NCBI GenBank assembly: GCA_049671305.1
Contig: JBATUR010000033.1
Span: 1 to 64,000 of the forward strand
Direction of reading: 5' to 3'
Length of the DNA: 64,000 nt
Source of the DNA: CADCTM01 sp049671305
GTDB lineage: Bacteria; Cyanobacteriota; Cyanobacteriia; Cyanobacteriales; Coleofasciculaceae
Below are positions 34,994-44,169 of this stretch, one piece after another. A program made the translations under genes and the position numbers. Positions within the stretch are counted from its first letter, which is position 1; every line of letters starts with the position of its first letter. The notes beneath the pieces are model-generated. The model had not been told where the DNA came from. It saw only the letters and a list, made by a program, of their open reading frames with translations, and searched no databases.

Positions 34994-36580
34994 TTAATGA
35001 GCTGCTGCACCTGCACCAGGTTTAACTTTCTTGGCGAAAAGCAAAGTAATGCCACTAACAAGTAAAGCAATGCCCACGAAATAAAAGCAATCATTAAATG
35101 CCATGACAAAAGCTTCTCGACGCACCAAATTATCAATAGCCGCAATTGCTTGATCATGAGCCAATATAGGATTACTACCACGACTAACAAAAGACTGAGT
35201 TAATTGCTCAATTCTCTGTTGCGTTACTGGGTCAAATAATGACACACTTTCCCCAATTCGATTGGAATGAAATTGCTCCCGCCAACTTAATAATGTCGAA
35301 AGAATGGCAATACCAATTGAGCCACCCAAGTTACGAATCATATTAAATAAACCCGAAGCAGAACCGGCTTGTTCAGGTTCAATACCACCCGTGGCAATTG
35401 AAGTTAAAGGCACAATCATAATTGGTTGTCCAATCGCACGAACTAACTGCGACCAGCGTAATTGATCAATGGCTGTATCATGAGTCATATTGGAATTCAT
35501 GAAACAACTAAAGGCAAATAAACTAAAGCCTACTGCCGCTAAATAACGGGCATCAATACGTTGCATCAGCTTCGGAACTAAGGGAATTAAAAATAGCTGC
35601 GGCACTCCCGACCACATAATAACTTCGCCAATTTGCATTGCTGTATAATTTTGAATTCGCACGAGATATAAGGGCAAAATATAAATTGATCCATATAGTC
35701 CTAGCCCTAAAGTCAACCCCGCAAAACTACCGATACCAAAATTCTGACGCCTTAATAGTTTTAAATTAATAAACGGTCGTCTTCGAGTTAATTCAATCCA
35801 TAAAAAAGCCGAGAGAAAGGCAAAAGCCATCACAGCTAATTGGGAAATTTCTGGAGAAAAAAACCAATCTTTACGGTTGCCTTCTTCTAATACCACTTCC
35901 AAAGAAGCTAAACCAACTGCCATTGAGAAAATTCCCCACCAGTCGCCACCTTTTAATAAATTTAATTGCATCGGCTTTGCTGGAATCGCATAAGCAATGG
36001 CACTTAACATTAATAAACCGGGAATAATGTTTAAATAAAAGTTGTATTGCCATCCCAAGTTATCAGTTAACCATCCACCTAATGTTGGACCAATTGATGG
36101 TGCAAAAGTTGCTGTAATTGCAAACATTGCCATTCCAATCGGTTGTTTTGCTGGTGGTAAAGTCATCAAAACAATTGTCAATGCCATCGGAATTAAAATG
36201 CCACCAGTAAAGCCTTGTAAGCCTCGAAAGACAATCATCATCGGCAGATTTACTGCCCAGGCACAACAAATTGAGAAGAAGATAAATAAAGCTGTATTAA
36301 CTAATAAATAGCGGCGTATAGAAAAAACTTGTGATAGCCATCCAGTCAGGGGAATTACTACAACTTCCGCAACTAAATAAGCGGTAGAAATCCAAGAACC
36401 TTCTTCAATAGTTGCGCCCAAAGCAGCTTGAATTTCTTGCAATGATGAGTTGGTAATTTGAATATCCAAAACTGCCATGAATGCGCCGATCATCGCACCC
36501 ATTAAACCAATCCAAGTTTTTATTCCAACTTCCGGTGCTGGTTTGGGATTCGATTTATTAATTGCTGTTGTATTAGTCAT
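34994..36580 (-). CDS. emrB: EmrB/QacA-type drug:H+ antiporter (DHA2, 14 TM)
   Basis: About 528 residues from the ATG at 36578-36580. Fourteen hydrophobic segments and DHA2 motifs are visible: MAVLDIQITNSSLQEIQAALG in the first helix region (motif D1 type), WISTAYLVAEVVVIPLTGWLS, and FRGLQGFTGGILIPMALT. It exports drugs or lipophilic compounds in exchange for protons, usually through an EmrA adaptor and an outer-membrane channel. Here the adaptor gene lies upstream with a P450 gene in between. No TolC gene is in the window. Confidence 0.9.
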   Translation of the reverse strand: MTNTTAINKSNPKPAPEVGIKTWIGLMGAMIGAFMAVLDIQITNSSLQEIQAALGATIEEGSWISTAYLVAEVVVIPLTGWLSQVFSIRRYLLVNTALFIFFSICCAWAVNLPMMIVFRGLQGFTGGILIPMALTIVLMTLPPAKQPIGMAMFAITATFAPSIGPTLGGWLTDNLGWQYNFYLNIIPGLLMLSAIAYAIPAKPMQLNLLKGGDWWGIFSMAVGLASLEVVLEEGNRKDWFFSPEISQLAVMAFAFLSAFLWIELTRRRPFINLKLLRRQNFGIGSFAGLTLGLGLYGSIYILPLYLVRIQNYTAMQIGEVIMWSGVPQLFLIPLVPKLMQRIDARYLAAVGFSLFAFSCFMNSNMTHDTAIDQLRWSQLVRAIGQPIMIVPLTSIATGGIEPEQAGSASGLFNMIRNLGGSIGIAILSTLLSWREQFHSNRIGESVSLFDPVTQQRIEQLTQSFVSRGSNPILAHDQAIAAIDNLVRREAFVMAFNDCFYFVGIALLVSGITLLFAKKVKPGAGAAAH

Positions 36581-36805
36581 ATTGAGCAAGTTTAAGAGTT
36601 AACAGATGCTCTAGTTTTCGGCTAGTTAATACACTTTTGGTATTTAAATTAATTGCTACCAATTCTAAATTTTAGGCGTCAAGTCTTGATATTTAATAGA
36701 TAAATATCGAAAAAATCAGGTTTTTTCTTGCTTTGCTGCCAGATTAATAATTTATTTCAACTTGGGCAAATTTAGGACAAATTCGCCCACCTACTAAATC
36801 AACAT

Positions 36806-38146
36806 TTAACGTTTGTGCAGCACCATTTTAAGACCATGCTCTGGTCTTAAGGTAATCGAAGGTTGTGGCACAATCGGAAAATCTGGGACAATAGATAGCT
36901 GATACTTTTGAGCAATCGTAACTAATAATAGTATCGCTTCCATTAAAGCAAAACCTTTGCCAATACAAATCCTCGGTCCATCTCCAAAAGGAATATATAC
37001 TCCTTTTGTTAAACGCTTTTCTAAATCATTTTCCCAACGTTCTGGCTGAAAAATTTCTGGGTTTTCAAAATATTTAGGATGGCGATGCATCACCCATTGA
37101 CTAATAATAACGGCACACCCTGTAGGAATAGTATAACCGCCAATTTCACAATCTTTTGTTGCTTCTCTACCAATAGTTGGCACTGCTGGATAAAGTCGCA
37201 TTGATTCTTTAATTACCAAGTCAGCGTAACGGAGACGGGGTAAGTCAGCAACTGTTGGGGTTCTACCTTCGAGAACTGTATCAATTTCATCTAACAATTT
37301 AGCTTGTACTTCTGGATATTGAGCCAACAACATCCATGTCCAAGATAAAGTATTGGAAGTAGTTTCATGTCCTGCAATAATTAAAGTAATTAACTCATCG
37401 CGGAGCTGCTTATCATTCATTTGTGAGTTATCATCTTGATCACGCGCTTCCATCAACATCGAAAGCAAATCACCAGGACTTTCGCCGCTACTTCTTCGTT
37501 GATTGATGATGCTATAAACACTTTTATCTAACTGTTTGATAGCATTTTTGTAGCGAATATTTTCTGGTCTAGGAAACCATTCCAAAATCAAAAAACCCTG
37601 TTTGCGCTTTGACTCAAACCAATCCATCGCTACATCAACAGCATGGCTAATATCCCTCGCTTCTCCCTCACCAACTTCTTGGTTAAATATCGTCTTCATG
37701 ACAATATTTAAAGTCAGGCGCATCATATCTTCATGAATGTCGCGAGTTTGCCCATCTTGCCAGCTATTTGCCATTGCTTCGGCATACTCAACCATTGCTT
37801 TGCCATAACCAGAAATGCGCTTCTGCTGAAAGACAGGTTGGGCTAAACGACGCTGGCGAAACCAAGACTCTCCTTCACTAGTTAAAAGCCCTTCACCCAA
37901 CAAACTTCGTAAAGACCGTAAACCTCTACTTTTAATAAAAGAATCACGGTCTTTCAAAACTTGTTCAATATAGTCAGGATTGGTAAGCAGACAAGCTGAC
38001 TTCAAACCCAAGCGTAGAGGTATAATATCGCCATATTTACTGGCACAATCAGTTAAAAAACTTAGAGGGTCTTCACCTAATTGGACAAGGTTTCCCACAA
38101 GAGAGTTTCCTTCAGGTCCCGGCAATTCCAGTACGTCTTGACTCAT
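36806..38146 (-). CDS. Cytochrome P450, CYP110-like
   Basis: 446 residues, full length and without membrane anchor, so soluble or peripheral. Expected P450 motifs are all present: AGHETTSNTLSW in the I helix, ESMRLYP (ExxR), FQPERW, and the haem-binding loop FGDGPRICIGKGFA with the ligand Cys394. The sequence resembles the cyanobacterial CYP110 group, whose studied members hydroxylate fatty acids or terpenes. It lies between emrA and emrB, so its product or substrate may be exported by that pump. No dedicated ferredoxin or reductase gene is adjacent. Confidence 0.9.
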   Translation of the reverse strand: MSQDVLELPGPEGNSLVGNLVQLGEDPLSFLTDCASKYGDIIPLRLGLKSACLLTNPDYIEQVLKDRDSFIKSRGLRSLRSLLGEGLLTSEGESWFRQRRLAQPVFQQKRISGYGKAMVEYAEAMANSWQDGQTRDIHEDMMRLTLNIVMKTIFNQEVGEGEARDISHAVDVAMDWFESKRKQGFLILEWFPRPENIRYKNAIKQLDKSVYSIINQRRSSGESPGDLLSMLMEARDQDDNSQMNDKQLRDELITLIIAGHETTSNTLSWTWMLLAQYPEVQAKLLDEIDTVLEGRTPTVADLPRLRYADLVIKESMRLYPAVPTIGREATKDCEIGGYTIPTGCAVIISQWVMHRHPKYFENPEIFQPERWENDLEKRLTKGVYIPFGDGPRICIGKGFALMEAILLLVTIAQKYQLSIVPDFPIVPQPSITLRPEHGLKMVLHKR

Positions 38147-38300
38147 AAATTTTTATCCAAAACTAATTTTCATTATTACGACAATTTCTATCAATACTCT
38201 ATTAATTTTTCTTGCTCTCAAGAGAGGCTTGACAGAAATCGTCTAACAAAAAATATAGGTATAGAGAACATTGCCAATACTCCTAAGAAAGAACTAAATC

Positions 38301-39770
38301 TTATTGATGGGTAACACTAACCTTTGCCGACATCCCTGGAGTAATACGCGACTCATAACCTTGGATACTTTGAGAGTCGAAAACCACTTTCACCGGGATA
38401 CGTTGCACAACTTTTGTAAAGTTACCAGTCGCATTATCGGGAGGTAAAAGAGCAAACTGAGCGCCAGAAGCTGGGGAAATACTATCAACACGACCGACAA
38501 ACTTACGACCTGGAAAAGCATCAAGTGTAATTTCTACTTCTTGTCCTGGCTTAATATCTCGAAGCTGGGTTTCTTTGAAGTTTGCCGTAATCCAATAATC
38601 AGTTTCAACAATTGCTAATAACGGGCTACCAGGTTGTATCCGCTGCCCAACTTCTACCGTTTTTTTACCAACTCGCCCACTAGCTGGCGCCACAATATTG
38701 GTATAAGAAAGCTGTAATTGAGCATCTTTAAGCGAAGCCTCAGCTTGAGCAATTGCCGACTGAGCCGCCGCATATTGGGCGCGGTTAACCTCAGTTTGTT
38801 GTCCACTGGCTGTCGCTTGTTGCAGTCCACCTTTTGATTGCGCTAATTTCGCTTGCGCTGAGATGACTCCTTCTTGGGCTTGTGCCAGTTGTGATTGGGC
38901 TTTGGCAACGCCTTGGTTGGCTTGAGCGACTCGCGCCTGTGCCTGTTGGATTCCTTGTAAGGCAACATTTTTTTGCGCCTGTGCTACGTCATAAGCGGCT
39001 TTGGCAGAATCTAATTGTTGGCGTGGCACCGCGCCTTGCTTTGCCAAGTTTTGGTAGCGGTTGTAGTCGGTTTGTGCCTTCTGCAAGTTGGCGTCTGCTT
39101 GGGCGACTTGGGCTTGGGCTGCGGGAATGCCTGCTTGCGCTTCTTCGACGGCTGCTTGAGCTGCGGGAATGCCTGCTTGAGCTTCTTTTACGGCTGCTTG
39201 AGCGGTAGAAATTGAGGCGACAGAACCGCTGATATCGCCCTCAGCTTGTGTTGTTTTGGCTGCGGCTGTTTCTGATGCCAAACTAATAGTTGATTGCGCG
39301 GCATTCGCCTGACGTTTGGCAGACTCTAAGGCGGCTTGTGCCTGTAGTGCTTTTACTTGCAAGTCACTGGGGTCAAGTTTTAACAGCAGTTGTCCTTGTT
39401 TGACTTGTTGGTTGTCATTAACATCGACTTCTGAAACTGTGCCGTTAATGCGACTGCTGATTTGATGGACGTGTCCTGTAACTTGGGCGTTGTCGGTTTC
39501 TTCGTGGGTGGAGGCGTAACTCCAATAACGGTAACCGAAGCTACTGGCGGCAATTAAGCCAATTCCTGCCACGGCAAAAATAATCGGTTTGCGATTTTTC
39601 TTTTTGGGTGCTGGTGTAGGTTGTTCTGGTTTAACTACTTCTGGAGCGGTTTCGGTAGCTTCAACTGCTGGTACTTTGGTTAGCGTCGCCAATTCTTCGG
39701 CGTTGGGCAATTCGACTACTGAGGCGCTGCGTCCGTTGCCATTTGTTGAGTTATTATTTGAGCTTTCCAT
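38301..39770 (-). CDS. emrA: EmrA/HlyD-type membrane fusion protein
   Basis: About 489 residues from the ATG at 39768-39770, chosen because AGAGGT sits seven bases upstream; an ATG 63 bases earlier lacks this. The N-terminal 75 residues are cytosolic, then one membrane helix (about 66-82). The lipoyl half-motifs VDVNDNQQVKQGQLLLKLDPSDL and YTNIVAPASGRVGKKTVEVGQRIQPG flank a long alanine/glutamine-rich coiled coil (about 135-325) with near-repeats such as EAQAGIPAAQAAVEEAQAGI. It links the EmrB pump to an outer-membrane channel. First gene of the minus-strand efflux cluster. Confidence 0.9.
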   Translation of the reverse strand: MESSNNNSTNGNGRSASVVELPNAEELATLTKVPAVEATETAPEVVKPEQPTPAPKKKNRKPIIFAVAGIGLIAASSFGYRYWSYASTHEETDNAQVTGHVHQISSRINGTVSEVDVNDNQQVKQGQLLLKLDPSDLQVKALQAQAALESAKRQANAAQSTISLASETAAAKTTQAEGDISGSVASISTAQAAVKEAQAGIPAAQAAVEEAQAGIPAAQAQVAQADANLQKAQTDYNRYQNLAKQGAVPRQQLDSAKAAYDVAQAQKNVALQGIQQAQARVAQANQGVAKAQSQLAQAQEGVISAQAKLAQSKGGLQQATASGQQTEVNRAQYAAAQSAIAQAEASLKDAQLQLSYTNIVAPASGRVGKKTVEVGQRIQPGSPLLAIVETDYWITANFKETQLRDIKPGQEVEITLDAFPGRKFVGRVDSISPASGAQFALLPPDNATGNFTKVVQRIPVKVVFDSQSIQGYESRITPGMSAKVSVTHQ

Positions 39771-39840
39771 AATCGTGACCTCTTTGTGGTTGGTAGATGG
39801 ATGCTTGTGCTGCTGTCTTTGGTTTGCAGCCATTTATTTC

Positions 39841-39902
39841 GTATGCGTAGTATTACCGTTGTTTGATGTAGATTAAGAGTTTATTTAGTATGCGTACTAT
39901 TA
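39841..39902 (-). promoter_or_regulatory. Paired 15-bp operator-like repeats upstream of emrA
   Basis: GTATGCGTAGTATTA (39841-39855) and GTATGCGTACTATTA (39888-39902) differ at one base and are 47 bases apart. The second copy is part of TAGTA-TGCG-TACTA, an inverted repeat suited to a dimeric MarR regulator. They stand about 70-130 bases upstream of the emrA start, where the promoter should be; TTGCTA and TACTAA on the minus strand flank the second copy. They are likely sites for the MarR protein encoded at the end of this cluster. Confidence 0.55.
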
Positions 39903-39985
39903 GAATAGCAAGTTTCCTCAGTTTAGAGAATCCCCCGATTGGGCGATATGAGTTGCTGTATTGATCACCACAAACAGCTAACCCT

Positions 39986-40243
39986 TTAAATATTCGGCAT
40001 TGGTAAAACGCGCAAAAATTTCACAATATGACCTGTAACTTCAATTCCAATCATGTAATTATCAATTGTAAAGCGGTAAAATATGGCATCAGAAGTAATC
40101 GGTTCTAGCCCTGGCAAGTCTTGAATTTGCTTGAGTGCTAAAAAATCTTTAAAAACAACTTCACAAATTTGCTCATAAGCGACTGACTCTAAGTTTCTCA
40201 AGTCGCGTAAAAAGGATCGGGCATAGCGAACTTCTATGCTCAC
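39986..40243 (-). CDS. RelE/ParE-family toxin of a type II toxin-antitoxin pair
   Basis: 85 residues. It begins SIEVRYARSFLRDLRNLES and ends with FYRFTIDNYMIGIEVTGHIVKFLRVLPM, the fold and length of RelE-superfamily mRNA interferases, including the C-terminal Arg in FLRV. The 72-residue gene upstream on the same strand (40313-40531) is the likely antitoxin, with 69 bases between. Activity cannot be told from sequence. Confidence 0.75.
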   Translation of the reverse strand: MSIEVRYARSFLRDLRNLESVAYEQICEVVFKDFLALKQIQDLPGLEPITSDAIFYRFTIDNYMIGIEVTGHIVKFLRVLPMPNI

Positions 40244-40312
40244 AAGAGGGGTTTTGACTCCAAACGACCAATCTTAGTTCATAACATTAATTGACCACCG
40301 AGCCAAGATTCT

Positions 40313-40531
40313 TTAGGGAAATTGCAGAAGTGATAACGCCTCCTCACGAGTTAAAACATCACCAGGGCGCAGGGTTCGCATCGACTCTTGCATCGCACCT
40401 AGCATATATAAATCATAATAAATCGGTTGTAAAACCTTCCAAGCATCCGGCAAACTTTCATCAGGAAGTTTGGTAATAATCTCAGGAAGCTGTGTAGTTA
40501 GGTGATGTAATCTATCTCTTAGTAAATTCAT
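40313..40531 (-). CDS. Probable antitoxin partner of the RelE-type toxin
   Basis: 72 residues, acidic and helical, ending with REEALSLLQFP. I recognise no DNA-binding fold with certainty; the assignment rests on its size and position directly upstream of the RelE-like gene on the same strand, the usual antitoxin-first order. The gap to the toxin is larger than in most such pairs, which usually overlap. Confidence 0.55.
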   Translation of the reverse strand: MNLLRDRLHHLTTQLPEIITKLPDESLPDAWKVLQPIYYDLYMLGAMQESMRTLRPGDVLTREEALSLLQFP

Positions 40532-40565
40532 AAGATTATTTGTTAAAACGTAATTACTTGTTTAG

Positions 40566-41042
40566 TTAAACCGCTTCTGGATTAAGTTTCATCATTTCCC
40601 AAGTCGTATAAGTTCCAATTGGACTCCAAATTATGTATGGTAATAACAACAGAAACGCTACATTTGAAATGGGTAAAACCAACAGCGCTAAGATAATTCC
40701 TAAAACCGCACCAACACCACCAAGAATTGTACCAACCTTAAGGCTACGGAGTCTGAACATGGCTGGATTGTAGGCGATAGTCACTAATTCCACTAAAAGA
40801 TATAAACCCATCAGCGTCCAAGTTTTTGTGCTGCCAGGTTCGCTTTCCCAAACATCATAAGCTGACCAAGCGCCGCAGATAAAAACAAATATCCAAATCA
40901 AAGGAATTGCTTTTTCAAATGTTAACCATCTTGGACGTTGTAAACGTTTAAACCATTTCGCATCTTTAGGTGTGATAAAATTACCAGCCAATGCCACAAT
41001 AAAGGTAACAGCCCCAATTATCATCCAAGATTTAATCATCAT
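40566..41042 (-). CDS. TspO/MBR-family membrane protein
   Basis: 158 residues with five hydrophobic segments, the family's number. WFKRLQRPRWLTFEKAIPLIWIFVFICGAWSAYDV resembles the first loop and second helix of TspO, and the C-terminus ends LNP as in several bacterial members. TspO proteins bind tetrapyrroles and may manage porphyrin or oxidative stress. The sequence is rather diverged (no clear WAPP/WTPP motif), so I hold the name with reserve. GAGG stands just upstream of two adjacent ATG codons. Confidence 0.65.
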   Translation of the reverse strand: MMIKSWMIIGAVTFIVALAGNFITPKDAKWFKRLQRPRWLTFEKAIPLIWIFVFICGAWSAYDVWESEPGSTKTWTLMGLYLLVELVTIAYNPAMFRLRSLKVGTILGGVGAVLGIILALLVLPISNVAFLLLLPYIIWSPIGTYTTWEMMKLNPEAV

Positions 41043-41332
41043 TTCCTCGCTCCACTGGCTGCCCCTGTAAATTAAACGAGCAGTTATAAGGTAATTTTCA
41101 GCAGTACAAAGATTGGTGTCATCAGTCTGGGGTGTGAATAATTATTATTGGCTGAAGCAACTTAGCATCAAGAAGATCAGCTTTTCGGGCAAATAAGCAA
41201 CGCTATAAAAACTGTCTTGACAATTAAACCACAACGATTAAACAAATTATTTTAAGGTTAATCTAACTTTTAAACAGATCTTGAATTGCTAAATTTGAGG
41301 TAAGATAATTTTTAAAGTTTAATACTTTCAGG
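41043..41332. other. Intergenic stretch upstream of the BlaI gene with no gene seen
   Basis: About 290 AT-rich bases between divergent genes. No frame with start and ribosome site, and no hairpin with T-run. The BlaI-proximal end carries the inverted repeat listed separately. Confidence 0.5.
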
Positions 41333-41394
41333 TATCGTCAGTTAGACGGTCATATTTAGCTCAAATTATTCTGACTAGGCACTAACTAACGATA
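41333..41394 (+). promoter_or_regulatory. Widely spaced 13-bp inverted repeat directly in front of blaI-like gene
   Basis: TATCGTCAGTTAG (41333-41345) and CTAACTAACGATA (41382-41394) are complementary at 12 of 13 positions with 36 bases between. The second arm ends one base before the ATG at 41396. It could be a double binding site for the BlaI-type repressor itself, or an mRNA hairpin that covers the start. No ordinary Shine-Dalgarno is present, which fits a start controlled by this element. Confidence 0.5.
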
Positions 41395-41395
41395 T

Positions 41396-41815
41396 ATGGC
41401 TCCTCTACCCAAACATCAACCCAAACAACTATCCCTTGGTCCTTTAGAAACAGAGATTTTGCAAATCATCTGGGAACTTGGTACAGTCACCGTTAAAGAT
41501 GTTCATGAACGGATTTTAGCTGATCCGATGCGGGAACTTGCTTATACTTCAGTTACAACTGTACTGCGTCGCCTGACCAAAAAAGGTTGGTTAAGTTGCG
41601 AAAAACACTCACGTGCCTTTACCTGGAAACCTTTAGTATCTCGCCAAGAAGCACAAGTTTTACAAGCACATAATCAGTTAAACAGATTTTTGGCTATTAG
41701 TAACCCAGATGTTGTTGCAGCTTTTGCTGATAGCTTGGATACGGAAAGTTTAGAGCAAATAGAAGCGATCGCACAACGCCTTCAAGCAGCGCGTCAAGCC
41801 AGAGAGGAAAAGTAA
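41396..41815 (+). CDS. BlaI/MecI/CopY-family transcriptional repressor
   Basis: 139 residues. The winged-helix region is typical: LGPLETEILQIIWELGTVTVKDVHERI, then YTSVTTVLRRLTKKGWLSCEKHSRAFTWKP. In BlaI/MecI the dimerisation tail is cleaved when the partner protease is triggered. Its stop overlaps the start of the M56 peptidase gene by one base (TAATG), so the pair is made together. The signal need not be a beta-lactam; no beta-lactamase gene is adjacent. Confidence 0.9.
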   Translation: MAPLPKHQPKQLSLGPLETEILQIIWELGTVTVKDVHERILADPMRELAYTSVTTVLRRLTKKGWLSCEKHSRAFTWKPLVSRQEAQVLQAHNQLNRFLAISNPDVVAAFADSLDTESLEQIEAIAQRLQAARQAREEK

Positions 41816-42651
41816 TGCATCTAGTTATGATTATCTCAGCATTAAGCTTGGCGTGGTTACTCAGGTGCAGTTACGGGCAAACGGGCAACTGGTTTCAACG
41901 CTGGCAACAAGCTTTATTCTGCTTTCTCCTGCCGCCGCTTTTATTGCTAATGACGGCGCTGGCGGTGCTTTGTATGGGACCACAAGGAAAAATGATTGGT
42001 TTACATACAGAATATTTTAGCTATTGTTTAGTTTTAGCAAGTTTAGTCATCTCGATTTTATTTGGTTTAAAGTTAGCAGCCGAAGCTTGGAAGTGTCGGC
42101 AACAAGTTAATAATTATCCGCGAATTAACTTAAAAGGAAAAACGGCACATTTACTTAATAGTCCTTTGTTATACACAGCTCAAATCGGATTTTGGCAGCC
42201 ATCTTTAGTAATAAGTCAAGGCTTATTAGAAACACTTAATACTGAACAATTACAAGCCGTTTTAACTCATGAGCAAGCACATTATTACTACCGCGATACC
42301 TTTTGGTTTTTCTGGTTAGGTTGGGTGCGAAGAGTAACAACATGGTTGCCGAATACAGAATTATTATGGCAGGAGTTATTATTATTACGAGAAATTCGTG
42401 CTGATAGATGGGCAGCTAATCGTGTTGATGCCTTATTATTGGCAGAATCGTTATTAATTGTAGTCCGTGCACCGATGATTGCTTCAGATTTTGCGGCTGC
42501 CTTTAGTTGTGCCGCACCGCCTAGTCGTTTGCAGGAAAGAATTGAGGCACTTTTAAGTAAACCCGACGATCCTACAGCGTCGAATTATTGGAGTTGGAGT
42601 TGGGTGCTTGTCGGGTTGTTGCCTTTAATCGCTGTGCCATTTCATAATTAG
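41815..42651 (+). CDS. M56-family (BlaR1-like) membrane zinc protease, sensor domain absent
   Basis: 278 residues. Membrane segments at about 1-18, 33-54, 70-90 and 160-176. The zinc motif HEQAH is at 152-156 in VLTHEQAHYYYRDTFW, with the downstream acidic ligand region LREIRADRWA (about 192-200). Unlike BlaR1 of staphylococci there is no C-terminal penicillin-binding sensor domain. It probably cleaves the BlaI-type repressor encoded just upstream, in response to an unknown envelope signal. Confidence 0.88.
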   Translation: MHLVMIISALSLAWLLRCSYGQTGNWFQRWQQALFCFLLPPLLLLMTALAVLCMGPQGKMIGLHTEYFSYCLVLASLVISILFGLKLAAEAWKCRQQVNNYPRINLKGKTAHLLNSPLLYTAQIGFWQPSLVISQGLLETLNTEQLQAVLTHEQAHYYYRDTFWFFWLGWVRRVTTWLPNTELLWQELLLLREIRADRWAANRVDALLLAESLLIVVRAPMIASDFAAAFSCAAPPSRLQERIEALLSKPDDPTASNYWSWSWVLVGLLPLIAVPFHN

Positions 42652-42875
42652 GTGGGCGATCGCTTACGGAATTGCCATAACAGGTAACTGATATCTATTA
42701 AAGTCCCGGCAAAGGCTTCTACACCAACCAGAATAAGTCTTTTGCAGCGTTTGGCTACTTATAAAATCAGCAGAAAACCCATATTTTCACTTATCAGCAA
42801 CGCTTTTGCCAAGAGAAAACTTGAAGAGCTGCTTACAATGGAAGCAAGTTATCGCTGATCTTGAGGTCTATGATC

Positions 42876-44117
42876 ATGGCTATCTGGAGTAGTACTGCAA
42901 GCCGGAGAATTACAGGTATGCTCATCTGTGCTTTCGGCATCGCAAGCTGTTCATTTTCTCCAGCCAATACCACTTCGACAAGCTCAGGGCAAGCCTCAAC
43001 TCCAACTCAAAAGGAGGCAGCAACCTCTACTCCCGTTGCCAACCCTAGCCTTGTATCAGAAATTCGCAAAACTTCAATCATAAAAGGTCTAGAACGCCCT
43101 TGGAGCATGGCATGGCTACCTGATGGCTCAATGCTGATTACCGAGAAAGCAGGGCGGCTGCGAATCGCCAGAAATGGCAAATTAGAGCCAACTGCGATCG
43201 CTGGTGTGCCAGAAGTGTTTAGCCAGAGTCAAGCAGCTTTGATGGATGTTTCAGTACATCCGCAATTTGCCCAGAATCGTTTGATTTACTTGACTTATTC
43301 TCATGGTACGAGCAGCGCTAACCGAACTCGTCTGGCAAGGGCAAAGTTTGACGGTAAAGCTTTGCAAGATTTGCAAGTGATCTTTGAGGTGACGCAAACA
43401 AAATCAGGTGGGCAGCATTTTGGCTCAAGGATAACCTGGTTGCCAGATGGCACAATGTTACTGGCGATCGGAGATGGTGGTAATCCTCCTGTGCAGTTAG
43501 AAGGCGATCTAATTCGCAAACAGGCACAAAACTTACGCAGTCGCTTAGGTAAGATTGTGCGATTGAATGATGATGGTTCTGTGCCTGGTGATAATCCGTT
43601 TGTGGGTAAAGCAAATGTTGATCCAGTGATTTGGAGTTATGGACATCGCAACATCCAAGGATTAGCTTTTGATCCAAATAATCAGCGAGTTTGGTCAACA
43701 GAGCATGGTTCACAAGGCGGTGATGAACTGAATCTGGCGCAGGCGGGTCAAAATTATGGCTGGCCCCTGGTAACGTATAGCAGAGAATATAGTGGTGGAG
43801 AGATTTCTCCAGACCGATCGCGTCCTGGTATGATTGATCCGAAAACGGTTTGGACTCCTGCGATCGCACCATCGGGATTAGCTTTTTATAATAGCGATCG
43901 CACGCCCGCTTGGAAAGGTAATTTATTCGCTGGCGGCTTAGTTTCCCAGGATGTGCGACGGATCGAGCTAGATGCAGCAGGCAATGTTCAAGGGCAACAA
44001 AAGATTGAGATTGGGCAACGAGTCCGAGATGTGCGGCAAGGACCAGATGGCTTGGTGTATGTGTTGACTGATGACTCAAATGGGCAGTTAATTCGGTTAG
44101 AGCCAACAGCAGGTTAG
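42876..44117 (+). CDS. PQQ-type aldose/glucose dehydrogenase-like lipoprotein
   Basis: About 413 residues from the ATG at 42876, which has GAGGT eight bases upstream; a TTG and another ATG just before it are less likely. A signal peptide ends in the lipobox IASC. The rest is the soluble quinoprotein glucose dehydrogenase (YliI-like) propeller: RPWSMAWLPDGSMLITEKAGRLRI, HPQFAQNRLIYLTYS, GGQHFGSRITWLPDGTMLLAIGDGG, and WSYGHRNIQGLAFDP. The cofactor may be PQQ taken up from outside, as no PQQ biosynthesis genes are seen here. Monocistronic. Confidence 0.88.
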   Translation: MAIWSSTASRRITGMLICAFGIASCSFSPANTTSTSSGQASTPTQKEAATSTPVANPSLVSEIRKTSIIKGLERPWSMAWLPDGSMLITEKAGRLRIARNGKLEPTAIAGVPEVFSQSQAALMDVSVHPQFAQNRLIYLTYSHGTSSANRTRLARAKFDGKALQDLQVIFEVTQTKSGGQHFGSRITWLPDGTMLLAIGDGGNPPVQLEGDLIRKQAQNLRSRLGKIVRLNDDGSVPGDNPFVGKANVDPVIWSYGHRNIQGLAFDPNNQRVWSTEHGSQGGDELNLAQAGQNYGWPLVTYSREYSGGEISPDRSRPGMIDPKTVWTPAIAPSGLAFYNSDRTPAWKGNLFAGGLVSQDVRRIELDAAGNVQGQQKIEIGQRVRDVRQGPDGLVYVLTDDSNGQLIRLEPTAG

Positions 44118-44169
44118 ACAAGACATCAGATCAGCGGGTTGCATAATTATGAAGCAAGGGTGTTAATCA

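Noticed and set aside
43318..44121. Long minus-strand open frame of 267 codons
   Set aside because: It lies wholly opposite the PQQ-type dehydrogenase gene, which has clear motifs, lipobox and ribosome site. The predicted protein is rich in Leu, His and Ser with no recognisable domain, as expected of an antisense frame.
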